64,000 bases of DNA from Galdieria partita (taxonomy: Eukaryota; Rhodophyta; Bangiophyceae; Galdieriales; Galdieriaceae), in contig BQMJ01000010.1 of NCBI GenBank assembly GCA_025991245.1, positions 62,001 through 126,000 on the forward strand, in the 5' to 3' direction. Made by a program: the position numbers and the translations under genes. The notes under the pieces were generated by a model. The model was not told the origin of the DNA, ran no database searches, and saw only the letters and a list, made by a program, of their open reading frames with translations. Shown piece by piece: positions 1 through 9,328 of this stretch (its first letter is position 1; each line of letters opens with the position of its first letter).

Positions 1-10
1 AGCTTCATAG

Positions 11-3000
11 GCAACACCAATACCAACTCAGATTGTTCCAAGTAAGAGCTTAATGTTTTCTTTTTGCTACTTTACCTAATGTTTCTTTTTAGCTCCAAAG
101 CCTGGTCAATTTGCTGTTAATGTTGAAGCTGACTTAGCAGGTGTTACTGCTCAAAGTTTTAACGCTCCACAGAATAACTCAGCTTTCCGAACAGCGTTGA
201 ATCAAGACTTATCGAGCAAGATAGGTGCTTCTGGTATTAATACCACTTTTGCACGTGCAGGTTCGACACCATTTGCGAATCTTTCAAGCCCAAAGGCAGT
301 TAGAATATTCTTCTTAGAAGGAGGTAATTACTATACTCATTGGTTTCGAAGTGTGAAAGGTGTTGCAGACGCTTCATTGTTATTACAAGTGACTGCACCA
401 TCTCAATCCGTAGCGAGTTCTGTGAAAGCATTATTTGACAATGGAAGTGTTCTTAATTCAGCTCTTCAATCAGTTTTTGGATCCAACGCTGTAGCGACAG
501 GATTGACTGTGAAGGACATATCAGTTCCCACTACATCTACCAGTTCATTGAGTGGCGGTGCAATAGCTGGCATTGTTGTTGGCTCCGTTGCTGGGGTAGC
601 CTTGATTGTAGGTGCAGGAGTCTTTGCCTGGTGGTGGCGAAAAAGAGCGAATCGAAAAGTGAAGAGTCCGAAGCCACCTTCGGAGAATGGTGTGCAAACC
701 AAAACAAATGGGAATTCAAGTCAGCCTTCGCCTCAAGATGAGCACTTTTTAGAGGAGGGATTTGCTCCAGGATATCCTTTGTCTCCAAGCTCACCTGCTT
801 CGTATTTGGCTGAAGTCACAGCTACTGGAAGAAGTAATGAAGTTGATGTCGTAGATTCAAATATAGAGCACGGGTCTCTCTTACGAACACTTGCGAGGGA
901 ACGCATTTTGAATGGTATGATACGTATAGCAGGCCCTAGACAAGGCAATTGGAAAGTACTTGTAGTTGATTCTCGTGGCATTCGAATTGTATCGTCATGT
1001 TGTAGAATGGCGGATATTATTGCGGAAGGAGTCACACTGGTCGAGTCGCTTGGCACGAAGAGACAGAAGCTTCCAAGGATGACTGCCCTTTACTTTATTT
1101 CACCTACTTACGACTCGGTTTGTCGAATGGTTGCAGATTTTGATCCTAATTTTGCGCTTAAAGGTGACTTATCTCCTTCTACAAGAGGGGGAAAGAACAA
1201 TGGGGAAGAAAATGCTCCGCTTTATGGAGCGGCAAATGTGTTTACGACTTCTCGAGTTCCAGACGACCTTATGCACTTGATTCGAGATTCCAACAATTTT
1301 GTTCAGTCTCTAATGAATTTCACCGAACTCAATATTGACTTCTTAGCAATGGAAGAACGAGTATTTTCACTGGGACACGAATGGGCAGTTTCGAAACTAT
1401 TTTGCGGGGATCGAAAAGTTGTCAATGAAAGCATTGATAACATTGCAAGTTGCCTATTATCGGTTTGCAGTGTCCTTCACTGTCGCCCCCATATCCGATA
1501 TAGCGCCACCCAACCTATTGCACAAAGCATTGCCACCAGTCTGGGAACGAAACTCGACGAGTTTGAAAGGATTATTCCAGGTGGCGTTCAGGGTTCTATC
1601 TCATCAAGTGATAAACATTCCACAACGCTTCTTATTGTGGATAGATCAGTTGATGTTGTTGCGCCTCTTCTGCACGAATACACTTATCAAGCAATGTGTA
1701 ACGATCTCCTTCCCGTAGATGATACTGACCCTTATGGAATGAAGTATGCTTATAGCTGCCGAGATCTACAAGGTTCTGTGACATACAAAGAAGTTGTGTT
1801 GGATGAATGGAGTGATCCTGTTTGGAACAGATTGCGTCATGAACATGCTGCAGATGCTGTTAGCATTTTGGTCGAATCATTCAGAGAATTTGTTCAAAAG
1901 GACAAAACAGCGAAAGAAGTCCTAGGAACAAAGGAAGTCAAAGACTTACAGTCTCTAAGATCTGCTCTTCAAGACCTTCCAGCTTATGAAGAACGGTTGG
2001 CGAAATTTACCCTCCATGCGAATATTTTGGAAGAGTGTATGCGAGCATTTTATGAAAAGGATCTGGAAAGAATTAGTTTATGTGAACAGGATATGGCTGT
2101 AAGAAGCATGTTTTGTTAGTTTTGTATTTATTACTAAGTTTATCATTTAGACTGGTTTTGATGCGAATGGGAAACCTATTAAGAATATAAGTATGAGGTT
2201 ATCTCCTATTCTGAGAGATGGTGCTGTTTCTATGGAAGACCGACTCCGTTTGGTATTATTATGCATTGCTACGCAAGACCTTTCTGTAAGAATTGTATTT
2301 TTACGCAAAATTCAAATATTTTTTAATCTGTGTTTAGGATCAAGATCTTCGTGACTTGCTTGAACTCGCAGCCATACCTGAAGACAAACATAATATTGTT
2401 GATGGTTTATTGAAGTTGAATGTTACCTTGCAAAAGAATCGCAACAGGAAACTTAGGAGTGATAAAAGTAGACGTTCGAGTAGTACTTATTCTCATCAGT
2501 ACGATTTATCTCGATACATTCCAGTTGTTGGTGAGGTTATGGAAGATCTTTTAATGAGAGGACTGTCCAAGGCTAGCTATCCTTTTGTTGTTACAGAGTT
2601 TGGACCGGACACTTCGAGCAGTGATGATGAAGATCAAGAAAGGGGGAGGTCGAGTAAGAGTGTTCGAAGAAGGTCTAGAAGTGGTAGCATTAGAAGGAGG
2701 AGAAGTGCAAGTAGAGATTCTTCTGCTGAAAGAGGAAATGGTAAGTCTATGAATGGAAGTGATAATGAGAGCGAACGTATTTCTCGTTCGTCGAAAGATA
2801 ACAATAGAAAGCGTCGACTGATTGTATTTGTTGCTGGTGGTGTGACGGCTTCTGAAATGCGCCTAGCTTATGAACTTTCCAAGAGCACTGGTCATGATGT
2901 TATTATAGGTGGCTCTTTGATGTTAACTCCAAAAAAGTTTATTGAAAATCTCAACAACGTGATACAAGATAGCAGTCTAGTTTCTCCGTCAGGGTCTTTT

Positions 3001-3015
3001 TCTGTATCGAAATAG
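11..3015 (+). CDS. Sec1/Munc18-family SNARE regulator with a membrane-anchored N-terminal part (5' end outside window)
   Basis: SM proteins bind syntaxins and assembling SNARE complexes to drive vesicle fusion. Exons are 11-41, 93-2098, 2151-2285 and 2338-3015; base 10 ends an intron, so the true start lies upstream. The Sec1 part begins near base 880 (RERILNGMIRIAG, then WKVLVVDSRGIRIVSSCC) and runs to the end, with the late SM motif LIVFVAGGVTASEMRLAYEL. Upstream, in the same uninterrupted frame, lie about 220 codons of a secreted-type stalk, a glycine-rich transmembrane segment (near bases 540-640) and a basic WWWRKRANRK stop-transfer. A serine/arginine-rich insert interrupts the SM domain near 2640-2800. 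SM identity is strong. Whether the anchor belongs to the same protein, or two genes abut without an intervening stop, is not settled by sequence. Confidence 0.8.
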
Positions 3016-3074
3016 TTGTAACTTGCTTCACATCAATAAATTGTACAACGCTTTCTTATGGGATGAAGTAGACA

Positions 3075-5906
3075 ATGGCGAACTCTGTTTGGTTTCAAAA
3101 CTATTTTTGTAAACTCTGGAGAAAGTTTCAAAGGTTTATATTGTCGTTAAATACACACTTTGCCTTTCGTGTTTCTATTTCCACTGCCGGTTTAAGTTCG
3201 TTGGTTTTCGTTGAAATTCTCCGTGGCTTTGTCGTCTGTTATATTGCTGTTTTTATCTTTTTTGCACAAGCTGTTATAAGTCCTCATCCCTATGTGGGTT
3301 CTGTAAACAGAGGCTGTTTGAGTTTATTATTTGCGGGACTCGTTTCTTGCTTATGTTCCTTAATATGTATTTCGGCTGCTTCGGGAAATGCATATGCTTT
3401 GTACTTTCTGTTTATTGTGTTTTCCTTATGGATTGCACTCTTAAGATTGGTTCCTGAACTGACTCCAATGGGCATATTTGCCAATCTTATGTTTGCTATC
3501 CAAGTGCTTCTTGCTATCAAAGTTCCAACCAACCAGAGTTGGAGTGCAGTGTATCCCACTTTAGTGAGCGTATGCCTCGCTTCAGGAAGTGCTTGTGTTG
3601 CAGCTCTTTTTATTTTTCCAAAATCTGCAAAAAGAGAACTTGAATGTAGCTTGCAGCAGATATTATTCAGGACTTGGGATATTTTATCACTCCTTGGTAA
3701 ATACATATGGAGCGAGGAATCGTCAGAAATTCCTTCCAGAATAATTGAAGAAAGTCAAAACTTACAAAAAACTTTGTATTTTTGTCAGATCTTGATTGAT
3801 TATCTTCCGTTTGAACCTTGTCTTGTTCCTCCATGGAGAGCAGAACCGATTGATGAATGGCGTATCTTGGCAGACAAAGTTGATGATGTTTTAGTGAATC
3901 TGGAAGCCTTTTCGGGAGTCATTCGGAGAGGATATGGTATTACACCCAATTCATTCCGACATTTATATGGCTCCAATCCTTCTTCTTTTCAAGACCGATT
4001 CGAAGAGATTTGTGATGAGATCAAGTGCTTGGCAACAGAAGTAAAATTGGGCCATCATTCTTCTTCCTGTAGTATTCATTTCAATCTTAGAGAACAGATA
4101 GCTAAAGATAGTTTGGTATTATTAAGAAGGTATTGGAGAAATGATCGTATCTTTGACCGAGATAGTTTTCCTCAAGCCTTTGAAGCCATATCGATGTTGT
4201 TTTTCTCACTTGGTCTTCGTAGCCTGCAGCGATGCATTGAAGATGTGCATATTTCTATTTGTGACTTGGAGAAGAAAAGAACCGAATATAAGTTTGCACC
4301 GATGAGAAATTGGTTGAGTTGGGTGGAAAAGTTATTGCATCCTTTTATGAACTTTAAGAGACTATTCGGAATGATCACCGACCAGAATAATTTCAAGTTT
4401 CTGTTCAAACATACCTTAACGATTGCAATAGTTGGTTTTCCAATCATATTTGCTGCTCAGTTTTCTGCTGCTGAACAACATTTCATGGAAACTTACAACG
4501 CATTGGCTGCCATGATTATGGTTATCATTATGTTTATGAGAGGAATTGAATTGACCGTATTTCGAATTGTTTTGTATTGTGCCTCAACAGTTGTCTCTTC
4601 TGCTTTAGCATATGCAGCAACAGTCTTTGCAGGACATAACCCTTATGTTTTATCCGTTTGGTTAGGAATTTGGACTTTTGTGGTCTCCAACTTTGCAGTA
4701 CGATATCCTTCTTATCTAGTCGTTTGTCTAGCATTCATTTTCTCAGAATATTTCATTATATCTTGTCAATACTGGTTACCAAAATTTACTTTCGTTTATC
4801 CTGCTTCAAGAACAATCAGCGTTTTTGCAGGATGTGGAATCACTGGTGTGGTTGCTTTACTTGTATGGCCTTATCGTGCAGCAGACGAAGTGAGGAAAAC
4901 ATTGATTCAAGTTGCATTAATAGAAAAACAAGTTTTTCGTCAAACTGTTTCTACATTCTTAAAGATTAATAAGGCGCCCTTGAAAACAGCTTACCAAGTA
5001 GATGAAGAAACAAGTCAGTGTATGAATAAGATCAAACTTCATCTTGGTCGTGTTCGTGCTACTTTAAAGTCAGATCCCTCTCTTAGCGTTGCACATGATT
5101 CACTCCCGAAAATGCTTGAGGCTTTATCTTCCATTTATCGTCGATTGATTCATCTCTTGGCTGTTATATCTTCCAAACCTGCTTTAACTGGAGAATTTTC
5201 CGACTCTATTTGGCGTGCATACCTTTGTCACTTGGAACCTGAATTTGAAAACGTGATAGATGCAGTAGATAGTGGATACGAAACTGTGATACAGCATTTT
5301 GGTATTCGTAGAAAAGAAAGACCTCCACCTGCACGCATCTTGCTGGCACGCGAAAACTTTCTTCAATGCCGAAAACTTTTACTATTGAATTATCAACAGT
5401 TGCGACTCAAAATTATACAAAACTGGAGAGCTAAAATGTGGGCTTTTGCAAAGAGTCACTCTCTGGAGGAATGGAATGATGTGACGACAGTGAAAGATGA
5501 TGCAAACACTGTACAGAGCCAGGGGAATACGATTTCGGATGAGTTTATCAATGGTCCACAAGAACTAAAACCGGATGATAATGTTAGAAACTTATCTTTC
5601 ATTTACAGTTTGTTACTCTTCTTTGAGTCATTCGACACCTTTTTACAACAGGGATTGACTTTGAAGAATGCAGCAGAAGTTTATCCTCTCGCACAGGGAC
5701 AAATGCACGAACGAATGGAAGCTTCACAGTCGCCAGAAAGTATCTCATTCGCCAGACTTTCTACGCTTCCTAGTTTTAGAGACTCTCAATCCAGCAGTTT
5801 TCGGAATGATAGCGCACAATTGCCAAACGTTATAGGTTCCGATGAGCATGTGTTAGGAGATGACGGTCCCGCAATGATACACCTTAAAGATAGTTATAAA
5901 ATATAG
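3075..5906 (+). CDS. FUSC/aromatic-acid-exporter-type multispanning membrane protein
   Basis: A single 943-residue exon starting at the first ATG after the Sec1 stop. It has two membrane blocks, residues about 25-180 and about 435-610, each of roughly six hydrophobic segments and each followed by a long hydrophilic helical region. This duplicated layout, with motifs such as GHNPYVLSVWLGIWTFVVSN and WPYRAADEVRKTL after the second block, is typical of the FUSC-like superfamily (fusaric acid resistance, aluminium-activated malate transporter and fungal DUF2421/ArAE proteins). Family members are thought to export organic anions. The substrate here is unknown. It lies 59 bp downstream of the Sec1 gene on the same strand. 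Fold assignment is fairly sure, function is not. Confidence 0.65.
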   Translation: MANSVWFQNYFCKLWRKFQRFILSLNTHFAFRVSISTAGLSSLVFVEILRGFVVCYIAVFIFFAQAVISPHPYVGSVNRGCLSLLFAGLVSCLCSLICISAASGNAYALYFLFIVFSLWIALLRLVPELTPMGIFANLMFAIQVLLAIKVPTNQSWSAVYPTLVSVCLASGSACVAALFIFPKSAKRELECSLQQILFRTWDILSLLGKYIWSEESSEIPSRIIEESQNLQKTLYFCQILIDYLPFEPCLVPPWRAEPIDEWRILADKVDDVLVNLEAFSGVIRRGYGITPNSFRHLYGSNPSSFQDRFEEICDEIKCLATEVKLGHHSSSCSIHFNLREQIAKDSLVLLRRYWRNDRIFDRDSFPQAFEAISMLFFSLGLRSLQRCIEDVHISICDLEKKRTEYKFAPMRNWLSWVEKLLHPFMNFKRLFGMITDQNNFKFLFKHTLTIAIVGFPIIFAAQFSAAEQHFMETYNALAAMIMVIIMFMRGIELTVFRIVLYCASTVVSSALAYAATVFAGHNPYVLSVWLGIWTFVVSNFAVRYPSYLVVCLAFIFSEYFIISCQYWLPKFTFVYPASRTISVFAGCGITGVVALLVWPYRAADEVRKTLIQVALIEKQVFRQTVSTFLKINKAPLKTAYQVDEETSQCMNKIKLHLGRVRATLKSDPSLSVAHDSLPKMLEALSSIYRRLIHLLAVISSKPALTGEFSDSIWRAYLCHLEPEFENVIDAVDSGYETVIQHFGIRRKERPPPARILLARENFLQCRKLLLLNYQQLRLKIIQNWRAKMWAFAKSHSLEEWNDVTTVKDDANTVQSQGNTISDEFINGPQELKPDDNVRNLSFIYSLLLFFESFDTFLQQGLTLKNAAEVYPLAQGQMHERMEASQSPESISFARLSTLPSFRDSQSSSFRNDSAQLPNVIGSDEHVLGDDGPAMIHLKDSYKI

Positions 5907-6458
5907 AGTCGAATTTTGTAAATGAATATGACACGGTGGTTGTTTATCTTAAAAGTTCCAAATTATTTGTAACAAATTGACTACTTCTGGATGATAGGCA
6001 AATGGAATTGAACTTGCTCTGGGAAAGCGCAAAGTCAACAGTCATGAGATTTGAAATTTAGACGAGTTGTCGGAGAAATGGTTGTGATTACCAAATTTAG
6101 TAAAAAAATGCCTAGAAAGGGCGCCATGCATTTTTTCTCGTAAAATTCAAAGTGAGAACAGATGGGATTAGCCACACTAGTTGAATATTCGGATTGGGAG
6201 TAGTTTAGCTTTGTTTTGTGTTGAGAACTGGTGCTACCTCATTGAGTTGTTCTCTTGACTGTTTGACACGCACGAAGTTTATTTCATATTCCCCTCAAGG
6301 AGAACGAAACACGTCATCTATACTTTCTTTCCAGGGTTTTAAGGTTTTGGTAGTAGTGAATATCATACCTGTCTTGTGCAAAAGGCGTCACAAAGTTTTC
6401 TAAAGACGTGGAAACTCTTATTCGTTGTTATACTATCTGAGACCTCCTCATAACACCA
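5907..6458 (+). other. Intergenic, no gene seen
   Basis: AT-rich spacer of 552 bp between the FUSC-like gene and the CCCH gene. Short open frames exist but none has a convincing start or family resemblance. It presumably holds the promoter of the CCCH gene. Confidence 0.5.
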
Positions 6459-7955
6459 ATGTCTAGCAAGAGTCACTCATTGGGTGACTCTAATGTAAAC
6501 TTTTTGTTCCACTCGATAGGAAGGGATATCTCGAACAACAAAGGTTTATCGGAAACAGATAGGATTTTCTCAGAAGCGACGAATTGGAGAAATATACTGA
6601 ATGGAACAATTCCTTTGGAAAAACATGATTTGAAAGCATGCGATGATATCTATGTAGATTGGAATGAAAGGTTGCATAATACGAATTCAAGCAATTCAAT
6701 TTCATCCATCTCTGAAATTGTATTTCAGCAAGACAAAGGAATTACAGATGATTCGCAATATCTGCGTGCATCTTCTGGTCATTCGTTAGACTCTTTGTCA
6801 CTTAACAAGCATGAAGAGTCAAAAACTAGCAAAGCTGCTTCTAAGCAACGAAATCAGAGCCAGTTTACTTCCGTAGCGTCCGCAACACAAACTACTTTGG
6901 GGTGTAATACTGCATGTGAAATATTTTCGGACTGGACTCAGTCATCCGATTCTTCTGAGACCCAAGCCGGTCAGGCATCTCTTGTGACACTCACAAGTGA
7001 TTGGATGAGCAGTGAGGGTAACCCATTCAACTCTTCACTCAAGTATCCTGTGAGAAGATCCCGTCCAGATTGCATTTATTATCTTAAAACAGGGAAATGC
7101 AGTTACGGAACAAAGTGCAAATATAATCATCCTCCAAGAGATCAAACTCTGGTTAGAGCGTTGTCTAGACGTGAATGTTTCGATTTTTTACAGTTTGGCA
7201 GTTGTCCATATGGAAAAAAATGTAAATACAATCATCCTGATCGTCCACTTACGGAACGGAACAACGTTGCAAGTGGTTCGGTAGTCACAGGAGCCACACG
7301 GCATGATCGCTTGAAACAAAAGAGCTCGGGCTTGAAGAGTTCAGGTACTCATTGTCAGCGTACTTATCCCATGGATCCATCACTGTTAGATTCAGACGAA
7401 TTTTCTTCCATGTGGGACAAGGAAAAAAGGAACAAAGTCAACTTTGACGATGTTTCCTTTACTCCTTATCATTTATGGGATAGTATTTCTGTATTTGATT
7501 CCTCGTTGCGCAAACGTGTTCCAGACAACACATTCCGTTGTGTAGAGACTAAAGGTGATGTGCAAAGAGGTGAGCGACGGCACAACTTGCCTGATAGTTT
7601 TGAGAATCGTATTTTGGATGATGCTGCTACGGAACTACCGTTTCAAATAAGGAGATCGAATCATATTTCCAGGAGAGTTACTCTTGATCCTTCGTTCTTT
7701 GAGGACTCCGTTGGCCATGTTTCAAATGCAGTAGAGCATTCAAGTCAGTTTTTCAGCACTCCTTCTGTTGAACTGTTGGAAGCCAATGAGAAAGCATTTC
7801 ATTCAGGCAAACAGAATATGGACAATGATGAATCACAATCGTTACAAGACGAAGCAGATGGAACTTCAGATTTTCTAACAACATTGTCTTCAATGTTTTC
7901 AAGCTGTTCGATGCAATGGTCTGAATGTAGTTCTATGGATAGAATTTATTCATGA
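6459..7955 (+). CDS. Tandem CCCH zinc-finger protein
   Basis: Intronless, 498 residues. Two adjacent CCCH fingers lie near residues 205-265: CIYYLKTGKCSYGTKCKYNH and CFDFLQFGSCPYGKKCKYNH, both with C-x8-C-x5-C-x3-H spacing. Tandem fingers of this kind bind single-stranded RNA, usually to control mRNA stability or processing, and in plants are also found in transcription regulators. The rest is serine-rich and low in predicted structure, with no second recognised domain. Zn-binding residues are complete in both fingers. The target is unknown. Confidence 0.8.
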   Translation: MSSKSHSLGDSNVNFLFHSIGRDISNNKGLSETDRIFSEATNWRNILNGTIPLEKHDLKACDDIYVDWNERLHNTNSSNSISSISEIVFQQDKGITDDSQYLRASSGHSLDSLSLNKHEESKTSKAASKQRNQSQFTSVASATQTTLGCNTACEIFSDWTQSSDSSETQAGQASLVTLTSDWMSSEGNPFNSSLKYPVRRSRPDCIYYLKTGKCSYGTKCKYNHPPRDQTLVRALSRRECFDFLQFGSCPYGKKCKYNHPDRPLTERNNVASGSVVTGATRHDRLKQKSSGLKSSGTHCQRTYPMDPSLLDSDEFSSMWDKEKRNKVNFDDVSFTPYHLWDSISVFDSSLRKRVPDNTFRCVETKGDVQRGERRHNLPDSFENRILDDAATELPFQIRRSNHISRRVTLDPSFFEDSVGHVSNAVEHSSQFFSTPSVELLEANEKAFHSGKQNMDNDESQSLQDEADGTSDFLTTLSSMFSSCSMQWSECSSMDRIYS

Positions 7956-8258
7956 TAGTTCTTGATTATTTGAAGAATTGTGATGTTTGAGAATAAGTTC
8001 TTGAAGCGATGGGGATATTTTCTATTGGAAAAAACACACAAGAATTTTATTGTTGGTTCGAAAGCGTTTTAGGTTGCTGGATAGAAGAAAATTTTTTCTA
8101 TCTTTGACTCATTATAGTTTGTGTAAATAGAGTATATTCGTTGGTTGTTTAACATTTTCGAGTGAAAGAATTTATTCAACCATTTCCATTCACAAATGTG
8201 GCTATTTTCCAATTGAGACAATTTTTGAGATTTCCAGTCTCATAATAACAGATCGATA
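7956..8258. other. Convergent intergenic spacer
   Basis: About 300 bp between the convergent stops of the CCCH gene and the CENH3 gene; AT-rich, no gene seen. Confidence 0.5.
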
Positions 8259-8910
8259 TCACATGAACGCATGTGGGTCATCGCGATATCCCCTATACAT
8301 AATATCGCAAATGAGGACGATTCTCCTCTCGTTCATATATCCTTACCTGATTCTTCTCGCTAACTGCATATCCTTTGGCATGATAGTGACTCTCTTAGCA
8401 TGTATTGCACATAAGTTAGCATCCTAATGTTATATTTTAGTTGTCAACTTTTGAAACTCTTTATATTGTCATCACCTCCAACAAACCAACTAGATAGTCC
8501 TCAGCACTTGTTTGAAGCGCTAATACTGCTTCAACTTGCCAACGAAGTTCGTGATGATAGTGTTGAGTTATTTCCTTCACCTAAGTTGCCATTATTCATT
8601 TCTCAACGGACACTTCCGAGTTCAATCACGTACCAGACGAGCAAACGGCAACTTGCGAATCAACAATTCTGTGCTCTTTTGAAACTTGCGGATTTCCATC
8701 AAAGCTCTAGTACCAGGACGATATCTATGCGTTTTGACACCTGTTGAACTTTTCGTTGTAGAAGATTCTTTTCCACTTTTCAACAAAGAGCACGTGAAGC
8801 TTGAAATAGTAGCGCTTACGAGGTTGACCAACTCTTATGATGGTTGGTTCTCTTCTATTTCGGTCACCTCCTACTACCGAACGAGATAGCACCTTTCCAG
8901 TACGAGGCAT
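8259..8910 (-). CDS. CENH3: Centromeric histone H3 variant (CENP-A/CenH3)
   Basis: Replaces H3 in centromeric nucleosomes and marks where the kinetochore forms. Exons on the minus strand are 8820-8910, 8634-8740, 8476-8580, 8347-8423 and 8259-8292, all in phase, giving 137 residues. The histone fold begins [20 protein letters not shown] and ends [20 protein letters not shown]. CenH3 hallmarks: a divergent N-tail ([15 protein letters not shown]) without the canonical ARTKQTARK, an alpha2 helix with loop residues ELRW and [10 protein letters not shown] (the RW and AEDYLVGL pattern is shared with plant CENH3), and an altered C-terminus [10 protein letters not shown]. Canonical H3 would be far more conserved and usually lacks so many introns. 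The gene is split into pieces too short to be recognised frame by frame. Confidence 0.9.
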
Positions 8911-9328
8911 TTGCTATTCTCTTTCAGTTGCTATGCAGGCATACGTGCAATGGCAGCCCAAGCCCAAATTTGGATTGGCGGGTTGAAGATTTTTAAAATT
9001 TCTTGGAAATGCTGAATGATTTGGTGATTTGTAAAGAACAAAGCTCTCAAATGGCACTTGGTGGCAGCTTTTCAATATCCTTTAGCACGCTAAAATTTTG
9101 AACAAATCGATGAGTGTGCAACGAATCATTTCCCTTACATGTTCTATACTTTGTACAACGTTGAAGGGTGCCTTTGTGAAAGGTTTTATTAGCGAATATT
9201 GGTAGAAAAGAATAGTCGTCCTCCCACTATTTCCCCTCTCACGGTGGGTCAACTTGGGATTATTGATGGATGCAAGTTGGGTATTCTCATCTACACAAAT
9301 TCTCTTGGCATAGTTCAACTGTTTTTTC
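8911..9328. other. Divergent intergenic region
   Basis: 418 bp between the start codons of CENH3 (minus) and the P-loop protein (plus). It holds the E2F-like site and AT-rich runs. No coding exon recognised. Confidence 0.5.
8975..8982. promoter_or_regulatory. E2F-like site upstream of CENH3
   Basis: The sequence TTGGCGGG lies about 65 bp before the CENH3 start codon and resembles the E2F core (TTTSSCGS). Plant CENH3 promoters are known E2F targets, so the position is suggestive, but an 8-bp match can arise by chance. Confidence 0.3.

Noticed and set aside
6218-6403. Short plus-strand frame upstream of the CCCH gene
   Set aside because: 61 codons, no ATG in good context, no homology, inside an AT-rich spacer.
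8427-8747. A 106-codon plus-strand frame across the CENH3 locus
   Set aside because: It is antisense to histone-fold exons that join in phase on the minus strand; it has no family resemblance.
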